Shown here piece after piece: positions 37,581 to 47,068 of a DNA stretch of 64,000 bases. Numbering within the stretch: position 1 is the first letter of the stretch; every line of letters starts with the position of its first letter. The notes beneath the pieces are model-generated. The model searched no databases. It was not told where the DNA came from and saw only the letters and a program-made list of their open reading frames with translations. This DNA is from Actinopolyspora erythraea (GTDB taxonomy: Bacteria > Actinomycetota > Actinomycetes > Mycobacteriales > Pseudonocardiaceae): assembly GCF_002263515.1 (NCBI RefSeq), contig NZ_CP022752.1:3782001-3846000 (forward strand), read 5' to 3'. Position numbers and translations under genes: made by a program.

Positions 37581-37746
37581 ACGGCGCTGGGAGCTGTTTA
37601 GGCGCACGGGTTCTCAGGGTCCGCCGCGGCACGGCCTCCCACCGCGCCCCCCGGGGCACCGACCGCACACCCGGCGGGGCGCACCGGGCGGCGGCTCCTC
37701 GCGGTGCGGACGGCTGCGATGGTGCGGGAGCGCTGCGGTAGCGTCG

Positions 37747-39993
37747 GTGACCGTGCCAACATCCGTTCCCAACTGGTCCGTTCCCGACGTCTTCGAGCCC
37801 GACGGCACCGAGGAGCTGCCTCCGGAGCTGACGAGCCCGGAACCGAGTTCCGAGCCTGCCGAGGTGGAATCCACCGGGCCGCCGCGCGATCTAACGACCG
37901 GCTCGAACACTGGTGGGGCGGAACGGCGGACCGGGACGGCACAGGGGAGCGCCGCCAAGCGGACCGACGTCGAACCGGCTGATCTGTCCACATTGCTCTC
38001 GGAGGCGGTGCGGGCCATCGGCGGCAGCCCCCGTGACGGGCAGACCGCCATGGCCGAGGCCGTCGAGCACGCCGTCGAGTCCGGCGAGCACCTCGCGGTG
38101 CAGGCGGGGACCGGCACGGGCAAGTCGCTGGCCTATCTGGTCCCGGCCATCCGGCACGCGGTCGCCGCGCACACCACCGTGGTGGTTTCCACCGCGACGA
38201 TCGCGCTGCAACGCCAGCTGGTGGACCGCGACCTCCCCCGCCTGGCGACCGCGCTGGCCGATTCGCTGGGCAGGAGGCCCACGTTCGCGATCCTCAAGGG
38301 CAGGCGCAACTACCTGTGCCTGAACCGGGTGCACGGCAACGCCCCCGAGGAGCCGGACGAGGGAGCGCTGTTCGACCCGTTCGCCGCCTCCTCGCTGGAG
38401 CGCGAGGTGCGAAGGGTGCACGAGTGGGCCTCGGAAACCGAGACCGGCGACCGGGACGAACTCGTGCCCGGTGTCTCGGAGCGGGCCTGGCGGCAGCTCT
38501 CGGTGACCGGCAACGAGTGTCTGGGAGCCCACCGCTGCCCGGTGGGTGCGGACTGCTTCGCCGAGCAGGCACGCAACGAGGCGGGGCGCGCCGACATCGT
38601 GGTCACCAACCACGCGCTGCTGGCGATCGACGCGCTGGACGAGCGTCCGGTGCTGCCCGAGCACGACATGGTGGTGATCGACGAGGCGCACGACCTGGTC
38701 GACCGGGTCACCAACGCGGCGGGTGGCGAGCTCTCGGGCAACGCCATCAAGCAGGCGTCCAGGAAGTGCGGACGCGCGGTGGACGAGGAGGTCGCCGACC
38801 GCCTGAACGAGGCGGGCGAGGGGTTCGAGTTCCTGCTGGGCGAAACCGAGCCCGGACGGTTGCGGGAACTTCCCGAACAGCTGTCGGCGGCGCTGTCCAC
38901 CGTGCGCGAGGCGGCGACGGCGTGCGTGAGCGCGCTGGGACCGGAACAGCGCGAGGACGTGGAGGCGGGCAGCGCGCGCAAGCTGGCGCTGGCCCCGACC
39001 CAGGAGATCCGCGACACGGCGGACCGGTTGCTGGCGGCGTTCGACCAGCCGGAGCAGGACCGGCGCGACGTGATCTGGGTCAGCGCGGAGAACAACAGGG
39101 CGCCCTCGCTGCGGGTGGCACCGCTGGGGGTGGGCGGGCTGCTGCGGGAGCGCCTGTTCGAGCAGCGCACCACGGTGCTGACCTCGGCGACGCTGGCGCT
39201 GGGCGGGTCGTTCGACACGTTGGCGGCGCAGTGGGGACTACCGCCGCAGCGGGAGACGCGACCGGCCACCGACACCGCGACAGCGCAGGAGCCGCCCTCC
39301 GACGGTTCGGAACCGAGCTGGGTGGGGCTGGACGTCGGCTCGCCGTTCGACTACCCCCGCAGCGGCATCCTCTACGTGGCGCGGCACCTGCCGAAACCGG
39401 GCAGGGACGGTCTACCCGAGGCCTACCTGGACGAACTCACCGAGCTGGTGACCGCGGCGGGCGGCCGCACCCTCGGGTTGTTCTCCTCCATGCGCGCCGC
39501 TCGCCAGGCCAGCGAGGAGCTTCGGCAACGACTGTCCACTCCGGTGCTGTGCCAGGGCGAGGACAGCACCTCGCAACTGGTCGACTCCTTCGCCCAGGAT
39601 CCGGCGACCAGCCTGTTCGGCACCCTGTCGCTGTGGCAGGGGGTGGACGTCCCGGGCCGCTCGTTGCAGCTGGTGGTGATGGACCGGATTCCCTTCCCCC
39701 GACCGGACGATCCGCTCGCCTCCGCCAGACAGCAGGCGATCTCGGCGCGCGGCGGCAACGGGTTCATCACCGTGGCCGGAACACACGCCGCGCTGCTGCT
39801 CGCGCAGGGGGCGGGCAGGCTGCTGCGCTCGGCGAGCGACCGCGGGGTCATCGCGATCCTGGACCCCAGGCTGAGCACGGCGCGCTACGGGGGATTCCTG
39901 CGTGCCTCGCTTCCGCCGTTCTGGAGCACCGAGGACCCACAGGTGGTGCGGGGAGCGCTGCGACGGCTCGACGAGGCCGCGGCGGACCGGTGA
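37747..39993 (+). CDS. dinG: DinG-type ATP-dependent DNA helicase (XPD-like, Fe-S)
   Basis: A 748-residue superfamily 2 helicase. Walker A is AGTGTGKSLAYL near residue 120, the DEAH box is VVIDEAHDLVDRV, and four cysteines (YLCLNR, then NECLGAHRCPVGADC) form the Fe-S cluster domain of XPD/DinG. The C-terminal half has GTLSLWQGVDVPG and a final QGAGRLLRSASDRGVIAILD. It unwinds DNA with 5' overhangs and is used in repair. An N-terminal disordered Pro/Glu-rich stretch of about 80 residues precedes the helicase core. Start GTG 37747 or 37753. Confidence 0.88.
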   Translation: MTVPTSVPNWSVPDVFEPDGTEELPPELTSPEPSSEPAEVESTGPPRDLTTGSNTGGAERRTGTAQGSAAKRTDVEPADLSTLLSEAVRAIGGSPRDGQTAMAEAVEHAVESGEHLAVQAGTGTGKSLAYLVPAIRHAVAAHTTVVVSTATIALQRQLVDRDLPRLATALADSLGRRPTFAILKGRRNYLCLNRVHGNAPEEPDEGALFDPFAASSLEREVRRVHEWASETETGDRDELVPGVSERAWRQLSVTGNECLGAHRCPVGADCFAEQARNEAGRADIVVTNHALLAIDALDERPVLPEHDMVVIDEAHDLVDRVTNAAGGELSGNAIKQASRKCGRAVDEEVADRLNEAGEGFEFLLGETEPGRLRELPEQLSAALSTVREAATACVSALGPEQREDVEAGSARKLALAPTQEIRDTADRLLAAFDQPEQDRRDVIWVSAENNRAPSLRVAPLGVGGLLRERLFEQRTTVLTSATLALGGSFDTLAAQWGLPPQRETRPATDTATAQEPPSDGSEPSWVGLDVGSPFDYPRSGILYVARHLPKPGRDGLPEAYLDELTELVTAAGGRTLGLFSSMRAARQASEELRQRLSTPVLCQGEDSTSQLVDSFAQDPATSLFGTLSLWQGVDVPGRSLQLVVMDRIPFPRPDDPLASARQQAISARGGNGFITVAGTHAALLLAQGAGRLLRSASDRGVIAILDPRLSTARYGGFLRASLPPFWSTEDPQVVRGALRRLDEAAADR

Positions 39994-40074
39994 GGACGGG
40001 GTTCAGCGGTGGAGCCGAACCGGCGGTCCCCCGCCGAACCCCACCCCGGCGCCGAGCTCAGCCACGGGACTCGC

Positions 40075-40359
40075 TCATCCGCTGAACTCGGAGAAGCTCC
40101 TGTCGCGCTCGTGCTGACGTTCGGACTGCCGGGGCATCTCCGGGTGCGTGGACTCCTCCACGCGCATGGCCGCACCGAGCGCGAAGAACGTCGGCGCCCA
40201 CTCCCCGATGAAGATTCCCCACCTGTCCGCACGAGCCAGATCCTCCCCTCTCAGCCCCCGGGAGGCCGCCCAGGAGACGAGCGCGAGGAGTATCGAGGCC
40301 ATCCCCGCCCCGAACATCTTGTCCGAATCCATTCCGTAGTTACGCAGCATCGAAAGCAC
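40075..40359 (-). CDS. Small two-helix membrane protein, conserved hypothetical
   Basis: A 94-residue protein with two hydrophobic helices (FGAGMASILLALVSWAAS and GIFIGEWAPTFFALGAAMRV) separated by a charged loop RGLRGEDLARADRW, then a polar Glu/Arg-rich tail. Similar small proteins occur widely in actinomycetes. GTG 40359 is six bases after AAAGG. It is convergent with the helicase gene. Function unknown. Confidence 0.72.
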   Translation of the reverse strand: MLSMLRNYGMDSDKMFGAGMASILLALVSWAASRGLRGEDLARADRWGIFIGEWAPTFFALGAAMRVEESTHPEMPRQSERQHERDRSFSEFSG

Positions 40360-40584
40360 GGTGACACCTTTCGGAACACGCCCGAGCCTCACAGCCGAGA
40401 AGCCGGGCAGTTGCGGGCCACCCTCCGGATTTCCCTCGCGGGGCGGTGCGAAACCGGCCACACCCGCGCCCGGCGGAACTGATCGTGTCCTGCTCCGCGA
40501 CCAGGTACTCGACGGTTTCCCCGCAGCTCGCCGAGGAGCCCTCCTCGGTTGTGGGAACCCCACAACAGCGGGCGGTCTTTTCTG

Positions 40585-40605
40585 TAACCGGCCCGGTGCC
40601 GGTTA
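40585..40605. promoter_or_regulatory. Palindrome upstream of bioY (candidate operator)
   Basis: TAACCGG, seven bases, CCGGTTA: a perfect inverted repeat in the 374-base region before bioY (40360-40733). The half-sites TGTAACC and GGTTAGG recall BirA-type sites, but spacing is shorter than the usual 14-16 bases. It may be an operator of a biotin regulator; this is unproven. The rest of this region shows no gene. Confidence 0.5.
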
Positions 40606-40733
40606 GGTTCGCACCGCTTCCGTCAACCGATCGGCGGAGGTGTCACCGGAACGGACGAGTTCGCACCGTGTCCCGTCCGCGTCCCGTCCGTCCGGTTGAG
40701 CCCGCTTTCGACCGTTCGCACAGGAGGGCAGCG

Positions 40734-41330
40734 TTGTCCGAGTCCACTCCCCAGCGGTCCGCCACGCGGCACCGCCAGCCGGCCGCGGATCTCGCCAGGA
40801 TCGTGGTGTTCGCCGCCTTCATCGCCGTGCTCGGCACCTTTCCCGGCATCTACCTGGCGGGCGCGGCGGTGCCGATCGTGCTGCAGAACATGGGGCCGCT
40901 GCTGTCCGGGAGCCTGCTGGGCCCGCGCCGGGGAACCGCCTCGGTGGTGCTGTTCCTGGCCCTGGTGGCCATCGGTCTGCCGCTGCTCTCCGGCGGGCGC
41001 GGCGGAATCGCCCCCTTCTTCGGCCCCAGCGCGGGATTCCTGTTCGGCTGGATCCTCTCCGCCCTCGTGGTGGGACTGATCGTGTTCCTGGCCCGCAAGC
41101 CCACGCTGCCGGTGCTGCTGGTGGCCAACCTGGCCGGTATCGCCGTGGACTACCTGGTCGGGCTGCCGGTCATGGCCGCGGTCATCGGCGACTTCCGCGC
41201 GGCGGGCATCGCCATGCTCGGCTACGTACCCGGCGACCTCGCCAAGGTCGTGGTGGTGTCGCTGGTGGCCGCCGCCGTGCACCGCGCCTTCCCGAACAGC
41301 ACACCCCGGAAGGCGTCGACAGCCCGATGA
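40734..41330 (+). CDS. bioY: Biotin transporter substrate-binding (S) subunit
   Basis: A 198-residue BioY membrane protein. GAAVPIVLQNMGPLLSGSLL near the N-terminus and SGGRGGIAPFFGPSAGFLFG in the middle are diagnostic. As an ECF S-component it binds biotin and works with the ATPase and T-component encoded later in the operon. The TTG start at 40734 follows AGGAGG. Its stop overlaps the ligase start. Confidence 0.92.
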   Translation: MSESTPQRSATRHRQPAADLARIVVFAAFIAVLGTFPGIYLAGAAVPIVLQNMGPLLSGSLLGPRRGTASVVLFLALVAIGLPLLSGGRGGIAPFFGPSAGFLFGWILSALVVGLIVFLARKPTLPVLLVANLAGIAVDYLVGLPVMAAVIGDFRAAGIAMLGYVPGDLAKVVVVSLVAAAVHRAFPNSTPRKASTAR

Positions 41331-42745
41331 CGCCCCGCACAGGCCCCACGGCGCCCGCCGTCCCGCCGTCGCCGCCCGTCCTGGCGGGCGGCGCGCCACG
41401 CGCCGTCAGCTCACCTTCCTGGCGGCTCACCGGAGCTGAGCTCCGCTCGGAAGCACACGCGGCGGCCACCGAACTCGCCCGGGCCGGGGCGGGGCCAGGC
41501 AGCCGCGTGTTCGTCGAGGCCGAGGAGGACGCCCGGACCGGGCTGTGCCGACTGCTGGGCGCCGATCTGCTCGGAGCGGCGGCCCTCCTGGCCGCCCCGG
41601 ACTGGGGCGAGGCCGAACGCGCCGGGGTGCTGCGCGACGCCGCACCCGACGTGTTCGTCGAGGGCTCCGTCCGCGCCGATCCGGAGCCGGTCGTCCCGCG
41701 AGGCGACGGCGAGAGCCTGTTCTACCTGCCCACCACCTCGGGAAGCACCGGCCGCGCCCGCGTGCTGGCCCGCACCCGGCGCTCCTGGTGGTACAGCTTC
41801 GAAGCCTTCGAGATCGGGGTGACCGGGCGCGACCGGGTGCTGATCCCCGGACCGCTGAGCTCCTCGCTGTTCGTCTTCGGCGCCCTGCACGCGATGCACC
41901 TCGGCTGCGAGGTGGAGCTGCTGGAGCGCTGGTCCGCGGCCGAGGCCGCCGAGGCGTGCACGAGGGCCACCGCCGTGCACCTGGTGCCCTCGATGCTGCG
42001 GGCGCTGCTGGCGGTGCTCGAACGGCGGCCGCGGCTGCTCGCGGCGTGCCGGGTGCGCAGGTTCGTGTGCGGCGGGGCGAAGTCCGACGAGGAGCTCCGG
42101 AGCAGGTTGGGCGAACTGCTCCCCGGCTGTGAGCTGGTGGAGTACTACGGTTCGGCCGAGCATTCCGTGGTGGCGCTGCGCGGCGCGGACGGACTGCTGC
42201 ACCCCGCCGCGCACGTCGAGGTCAGCGTCGGCGAACCGTATGACCCGGCTCCCGCGAACGGGCCCGACGAGCTGTGGGTGCGCTCTCCGCTGAGTTTCAG
42301 CGGCCACCTGGAGTCCGGGCGGCTGTGCCCCGCCGAGCCCGGTTTCAGCAGCGTGGGCGATCTCGCGGTCGGCTCGCACCGGGACGGCTTCCGGGTGCTG
42401 GGCCGAGGTTCGGCGGTGATCGAGACCGGTGGCACGCTCGTGGTCGCCGAGGAGGTGGAGAACGCGCTTCGCGCCGCCGAGGGCGTGTTCGACGTCGTGG
42501 TGGCGGCCACGCCGCACGCCAGGTTCGGCTCCCTGGTCACCGCCGTGATCGAGCCCGAGCCCGGAGCCGCTCCCGACCCGGTGGAACTGCGCCGGGTCGC
42601 CCGGGAGTCCCTCGGGAGGGCGCAACGGCCCCGCCGCTGGCTCTCGGTCGACGAGCTGCCCCGCACCCCCTCCGGCAAGCCCGCGCGTGACGCGGTGCGC
42701 GAGTGGCTCGCGGCGGAGGGGACGGCCTCGGAGGTGGCACGATGA
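41327..42745 (+). CDS. AMP-forming acyl/aryl ligase in the biotin operon (YhfT-like)
   Basis: A 472-residue ANL-superfamily ligase. The P-loop-like motif is TSGSTGRARV near residue 140, with YYGSAE and the C-terminal catalytic lysine motif TPSGKPARD. The family activates carboxylic acids as adenylates, usually to CoA thioesters. Gene order bioY-ligase-thiolase equals Bacillus yhfU-yhfT-yhfS, which is in the BirA regulon, so an acid related to biotin synthesis or breakdown may be the substrate. Overlaps of 4 bases on both sides show tight coupling. Confidence 0.8.
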   Translation: MTPRTGPTAPAVPPSPPVLAGGAPRAVSSPSWRLTGAELRSEAHAAATELARAGAGPGSRVFVEAEEDARTGLCRLLGADLLGAAALLAAPDWGEAERAGVLRDAAPDVFVEGSVRADPEPVVPRGDGESLFYLPTTSGSTGRARVLARTRRSWWYSFEAFEIGVTGRDRVLIPGPLSSSLFVFGALHAMHLGCEVELLERWSAAEAAEACTRATAVHLVPSMLRALLAVLERRPRLLAACRVRRFVCGGAKSDEELRSRLGELLPGCELVEYYGSAEHSVVALRGADGLLHPAAHVEVSVGEPYDPAPANGPDELWVRSPLSFSGHLESGRLCPAEPGFSSVGDLAVGSHRDGFRVLGRGSAVIETGGTLVVAEEVENALRAAEGVFDVVVAATPHARFGSLVTAVIEPEPGAAPDPVELRRVARESLGRAQRPRRWLSVDELPRTPSGKPARDAVREWLAAEGTASEVAR

Positions 42746-43884
42746 GCACCGCACCGACGGGGCCGCTGACACCGGTGGTCACGGCGGCACGCCGCTCCCC
42801 CATCGGCACGGCGGGTGGCTCGCTGCGCGACGTCGAGCTCGACCGCCTGGCGGCGACCGTCACCGCCGCTGTCGGCGAGGACGCCGGGTTCGAGCGGGTC
42901 GACGAGGTGCTGCTGGGAAACACCCGGGGGCCCGGCGGCAACCCGGCCCGGGTGGCGGCGCTGCGCGCCGGGCTCGGCCACGAGACCCCCGGCATGACCG
43001 TGGACCGGCAGTGCGCCAGCGGGTTGAGCACGATAGTGACCGCCGCCCGGCTGGTCTCGGCCGGAGCCGGGGAGCGCTGGCTGGCGGGCGGCGCGGAGAG
43101 CGCCTCGACCGCACCGTGGCGCGCCTGGCGACCACGGGACGCCACCGAGCCTCCCCGGTTCTACTCGCGGGCGCCGTTCGCACCACCCGACGTCGGGGAT
43201 CCGGACATGGGGCCCGCCGCCGACCTGGTCGCCGCCGAGGCCGGAATCACCCGACAGCGGCAGGACGAGTTCGCCGCGCGCAGCCACCGACGGGCCTCGG
43301 CCGCGCGGGAGGAGGGATCGTTCGACGCGGAACTGGTCGCCGTCAACGGAGTAGGGCGCGACGAGCGGCCACGCGCCGGGTTCGACGTCCGACGGCTGGG
43401 CCGCTTCCCGCCCGCCTTCACCACCGACGGCACCGCCACGGCCGCGAACTCCTGCGGCATCGCGGACGGGGCCGCGATGGTGGCGGTGACCAGTGAACGC
43501 CTGCGGCGGGAGGACGGCGTGCCGGGTCTGCGGCTGCTGGACGCCGAGATCGCGGGCTCCGACCCGAACCGGCTGGGTACAGCGGCGGTACCAGCGATGC
43601 GCGCCGTGCTGCGGCGGCAGCGGCGCCGCCCTGAGGTGGTGGAGTTCACCGAGGCGTTCGCCGGGCAGGTGCTGGCGTGCCTGGACGCCGTGGGGCTGGA
43701 AGAACGGCTGGTCAGCCCGGAGGGGGGCGCTATCGCGCTGGGACACCCGTGGGCGGCCTCCGGCGCGGTGCTGGTGGTTCGCCTGTTCCACCGGATGCTG
43801 CGGTGCGGAGAATCGGTGGGGATGGCCGCGCTGTCCTCCGGTGGCGGCCTGGGGATCGCCACCATGTGGGAGCTGGTCCGCTGA
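42742..43884 (+). CDS. Thiolase-family protein in the biotin operon (YhfS-like), atypical active site
   Basis: A 380-residue thiolase. The nucleophile Cys91 (DRQCASGLST) and His335 (ALGHPWAASGA) are present. The second catalytic cysteine of the usual CxGGGxG motif is replaced by Ser365 (LSSGGGLG), and the usual NEAFA is TEAFA. Normal acetyl-CoA acetyltransfer by a Cys base is therefore doubtful; the protein may do a thioester transfer or cleavage of a different kind. The start is ATG 42742, overlapping the ligase stop. Confidence 0.82.
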   Translation: MSTAPTGPLTPVVTAARRSPIGTAGGSLRDVELDRLAATVTAAVGEDAGFERVDEVLLGNTRGPGGNPARVAALRAGLGHETPGMTVDRQCASGLSTIVTAARLVSAGAGERWLAGGAESASTAPWRAWRPRDATEPPRFYSRAPFAPPDVGDPDMGPAADLVAAEAGITRQRQDEFAARSHRRASAAREEGSFDAELVAVNGVGRDERPRAGFDVRRLGRFPPAFTTDGTATAANSCGIADGAAMVAVTSERLRREDGVPGLRLLDAEIAGSDPNRLGTAAVPAMRAVLRRQRRRPEVVEFTEAFAGQVLACLDAVGLEERLVSPEGGAIALGHPWAASGAVLVVRLFHRMLRCGESVGMAALSSGGGLGIATMWELVR

Positions 43885-43925
43885 AGCCGCGGGCCGCGAG
43901 GCGAACCGGAAAGGCGGAAGTTCGG

Positions 43926-44600
43926 TTGATCGAGTTCGACGGAGTCGGGCACTCCTACGGCGAGCACACGGTGCTCGACGACGTCCGGTTGCGGCTGGAC
44001 GAGCGCCGGGTGGCCTTCGTGGGCGCCAACGGTTCCGGCAAGTCCACCCTCGCCCGGATGATCAACGGACTGGTGCTGCCCACCCGGGGGCGGGTGCTGG
44101 TGGACGGGCTGGATCCCGCCCGGGACGGCAAACGCGTGCGCAACCGGGTGGGTTTCGTGTTCACCAACCCGGACTCGCAGATAGTCATGCCCACCGCCGG
44201 TGAGGACGTCGCCTTCTCACTGCGCAGGAAGGGGATTCCCAAGGCCGAGCGGGAGCGCAGGGCCGCCGAGGCGCTGGCCGAGCACGGCCTGGCGGGCTAC
44301 GCGGACCATCCGGCCCAGCAGCTCTCCGGCGGGCAGAAGCAGCTGCTCGCGCTGTGCGCGATGCTGGTCCTGGAACCCGACGTGCTGGTCTGCGACGAGC
44401 CGACGACGCTGCTGGACCTGCGCAACAAACGACGTTTCGCGGAACGGCTGCGCGGGCTCGAGCAGCAGGTCGTCCTCGTGACCCACGACCTGGAGCTGCT
44501 CGACGACTTCGACCGGGTGGTGGTGCTCGACGAGGGCCGCGTGGTCGCCGACGACGAGCCCGACGAGGCGCTGCGATACTACCGGGAGCTGGTGGCATGA
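43926..44600 (+). CDS. bioM: Biotin ECF transporter ATPase
   Basis: A 224-residue CbiO/EcfA-type ABC ATPase. Walker A GANGSGKST, ABC signature LSGGQKQLLAL, Walker B LVCDEPTTLLD and the H-loop VTHDLEL are complete. TNPDSQIVMPTAGEDVAF is the Q-loop typical of ECF ATPases. It powers BioY through BioN. The TTG start at 43926 follows GGAAG. The next gene overlaps by 4 bases. Confidence 0.9.
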   Translation: MIEFDGVGHSYGEHTVLDDVRLRLDERRVAFVGANGSGKSTLARMINGLVLPTRGRVLVDGLDPARDGKRVRNRVGFVFTNPDSQIVMPTAGEDVAFSLRRKGIPKAERERRAAEALAEHGLAGYADHPAQQLSGGQKQLLALCAMLVLEPDVLVCDEPTTLLDLRNKRRFAERLRGLEQQVVLVTHDLELLDDFDRVVVLDEGRVVADDEPDEALRYYRELVA

Positions 44601-45247
44601 GCCACGTGATCGGCCTCTACCAACCCGGCCGCAGTCCGCTGCACCGGTTGCCCGCCGGGTGGAAGTTCCTGGCACTGCTGGTCTTCGCCGTGCTGATCGT
44701 GGTGTTCGACCGGCTGTGGCAGCTCGGTGTCGGCGCGGTGGTGCTGGGCGTCGGATTCGCGGTGGCACGCCTGCGCCCGGCGGTGGTCCTGCGGACCATG
44801 CGCACGGTGCTGGTGCTGTTGGCGGTCGTCTTCGCGTTGCAGTGGTGGCTGCTGGGCGTCGCCAGCGCCGCCGTGGTGTGCCTGCGGCTGCTGGTGGCCA
44901 TCGGCGCGGCCAACCTGTTCACCCTCACCACCAGGGTCGACGACCTGGTGGCCGCGATCGAGCGGGCGGCCTCCCCGCTGCGCCGCTTCGGGCTGCGGCC
45001 GGAGACGCTGGGGCTGCTGGTCGGGCTGACCGTCCAGGCGGTGGGAGCGCTGTCGGTGATCGCGCGACAGACCCGCGAGGCCCAGCGGGCACGCGACGCG
45101 GGGCGGTCGGTGGCCGCGTTCACGGTGCCCTTCCTGATCCGCACGCTGCGGCACGCCGACGAACTCGGGGAGGCGCTGGCGGCGCGCGGGGTCGGTGACG
45201 AGGACGGGAGTGACGCCGCCCGGCTCTCCGAAGAGCGGAGGCGGTAG
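44597..45247 (+). CDS. bioN: Biotin ECF transporter transmembrane (T) subunit
   Basis: A 216-residue CbiQ/EcfT family membrane protein with about five hydrophobic segments. RSPLHRLPAGWKFLALLVF is the N-terminal family motif, and ARQTREAQRARDAGR is the cytoplasmic Ala-Arg-x coupling helix that contacts the ATPase. With bioY and bioM it forms the BioMNY transporter. It is the last gene of the operon. Confidence 0.9.
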   Translation: MSHVIGLYQPGRSPLHRLPAGWKFLALLVFAVLIVVFDRLWQLGVGAVVLGVGFAVARLRPAVVLRTMRTVLVLLAVVFALQWWLLGVASAAVVCLRLLVAIGAANLFTLTTRVDDLVAAIERAASPLRRFGLRPETLGLLVGLTVQAVGALSVIARQTREAQRARDAGRSVAAFTVPFLIRTLRHADELGEALAARGVGDEDGSDAARLSEERRR

Positions 45248-45394
45248 CACTCAGCCGCACCGGGCAGCCCGGTTCCGGGCGAACACCCGCTCCCGCCGCG
45301 ACTGCGGGAACGAAGTCAACGAGCTGTCAGTCCCGTGTCAGTCCCCACCGCTACCTTTCACTTACCGAAACCTCTCCGAACGCGGGAGATCCTG

Positions 45395-46195
45395 GTGAGT
45401 GAAAGGTTCAGGAACAAGAGCGCACTGGTGGTGGGAGCCTCCCGGGGCATTGGATTCGCCGCTGCCAGGAACATCGCGGCCGAAGGTGGCTCCGTCGCTA
45501 TCACGGGGCGGAACGAGGAGGCGCTCACCGACGCGGCGCGACTGATCAAGGAGGAAACCGGTACCGCAGTACTGCCCGTGGTGGGGCACGCCCGCCGTGA
45601 CGAGGACCGGCGTGCCACGGTCGAGACGGCGGTGACGGAGTTCGGGAAGCTGGACGTGCTCGTCTACACGACGGCGACGAACATCTCCAGAAACGCCACG
45701 GCACTCGAACTCGACCCCGAGGTCATGCTCAAGGAGTACGACCTCAACGTGGTGGCCGCGCTCGAGTACACGAAGCTGGCCTACTGGTCGAGCATGCGCG
45801 ACAACGGCGGTTCGGTGGTGCTGCTCAGCTCCGTAGCCGCCTTCGGCAACGTCCGCCTGGCCCCCTACTCGATGACCAAGAGCGCGCTGGAAGTGCTGCG
45901 TCAGCACCTGGCCGACCAGCTGGCCCCCGCGGTGAGGGTGAACAGCGTCGCCCCTGGCTTCGTCGACACCGCGTTCGCCGAGAAGCTGCAACGACTCCCG
46001 AAGGAACAGGTCGACGCCTCGTACCCCCTGGGCCGGCAGGGAAACCCCGAGGACGTCGCACGGGCGATAACCTTCCTCGCCTCGGACGAGGCCGAGTGGA
46101 TCACCGGCACCGCCCTGGTGGTGGACGGCGGCAAGAGTACGCAGCCCTACCGGCACGACCTGCCGCACGTCGAGTTGGGAAGCGTGCTGCACTGA
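45395..46195 (+). CDS. SDR-family oxidoreductase
   Basis: A 266-residue short-chain dehydrogenase. GASRGIGFAAARNIA binds NAD(P), and catalytic Ser (VVLLSSVAAFG) and Tyr-Lys (YSMTKSA) are in order. TTATNIS sits where NNAG is usual. The C-terminal end WITGTALVVDGG is standard for classical SDRs. The substrate is unknown. GTG 45395 follows GGGAG. The 5' region (45248-45394) has no other feature. Confidence 0.87.
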   Translation: MSERFRNKSALVVGASRGIGFAAARNIAAEGGSVAITGRNEEALTDAARLIKEETGTAVLPVVGHARRDEDRRATVETAVTEFGKLDVLVYTTATNISRNATALELDPEVMLKEYDLNVVAALEYTKLAYWSSMRDNGGSVVLLSSVAAFGNVRLAPYSMTKSALEVLRQHLADQLAPAVRVNSVAPGFVDTAFAEKLQRLPKEQVDASYPLGRQGNPEDVARAITFLASDEAEWITGTALVVDGGKSTQPYRHDLPHVELGSVLH

Positions 46196-46237
46196 AGCGC
46201 AGGCCGACCGCCGGCCACCCGGCGGTCGGCGACGCGC

Positions 46238-47068
46238 TCAGCTCCCCGCTTCGACCTCGCGCGGCCACCGCGCCAGCACGGTCACGGTTCCCGGGTCGAT
46301 CTCGGTGAATCCGGCGTCGCGCACCGCCGCCACCCCGCGCTCCCGCCAGGCCGAGGCGGGGTCGTCCCCCGGCAGCAACTCCCGCCAGGTGGCGGCGTCC
46401 GGGGTTCGCACGGCGCACGGGAACCCGGCCTCGTGCCAGCGGCGCAGCTCTGCCTCCGCGCGCTCGCCGACGGCGTCCGCCCGCCGGGCGTCCCCGTGCA
46501 GCAGCGCGGCCAGGATCATGGTGGCGTGCCCGACCTGCGCGGCTGCCTTGCCCGCCGTCATCCCCACGTGCGGGTTCAGCCACAGCACCGGCCTCCCCTC
46601 CTGCGGGGTCCCCGGCTCGTCGGCGGGGAGTTCGCTGCCGGAGATCTGCAACCTGGTGAGTTCGCGCGGCATGTCGGCCACCCGGGCGGGCAGCAGCGCG
46701 CGCACCTCCGCCCCGCCGACGGTGACCGTGATACCGGGCAGTTCCGTCACGGCGCGCCAGTGCGAGCCCCGGGCTCGCCGGGTCACCTTGCGGATCCGCC
46801 CGTCGACCCAGCCGGAGACCGTCTCGTGCCACGGGCCACCCGGCTCGCTGCGCGGATCGAGGCACACCGCCACGGCCGCCGAGGCCGAGGCCTCCAGCAG
46901 CGCGGTGCGCGCGGGCGGCGCGTTGCGCTCGATGCGCAGCACCATCGGCATCAGCACGACGTCGTCCGGGTCCTCCTCCGAGGTGTCGGCGGTGGACCGG
47001 TCGGGCAACGACAGCCAGGAGGCGTAGCGCTCGGTCAGCGGGCTCAGTACGGCGGCGTGCTCACTCAC
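46238..47068 (-). CDS. Peptidyl-tRNA hydrolase 2 (Pth2)-domain protein
   Basis: A 276-residue protein. The C-terminal half has NPHVGMTAGKAAAQVGHATM, the Pth2 signature with the catalytic Lys/His, and FTEIDPGTVTVLARWP. The first 130 residues are an actinobacterial extension. It could release peptides from peptidyl-tRNA, but activity of this group is not established here. The GTG start overlaps the stop of the Pr6Pr gene; the order serB-Pr6Pr-Pth2 is one operon. Confidence 0.8.
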   Translation of the reverse strand: MSEHAAVLSPLTERYASWLSLPDRSTADTSEEDPDDVVLMPMVLRIERNAPPARTALLEASASAAVAVCLDPRSEPGGPWHETVSGWVDGRIRKVTRRARGSHWRAVTELPGITVTVGGAEVRALLPARVADMPRELTRLQISGSELPADEPGTPQEGRPVLWLNPHVGMTAGKAAAQVGHATMILAALLHGDARRADAVGERAEAELRRWHEAGFPCAVRTPDAATWRELLPGDDPASAWRERGVAAVRDAGFTEIDPGTVTVLARWPREVEAGS

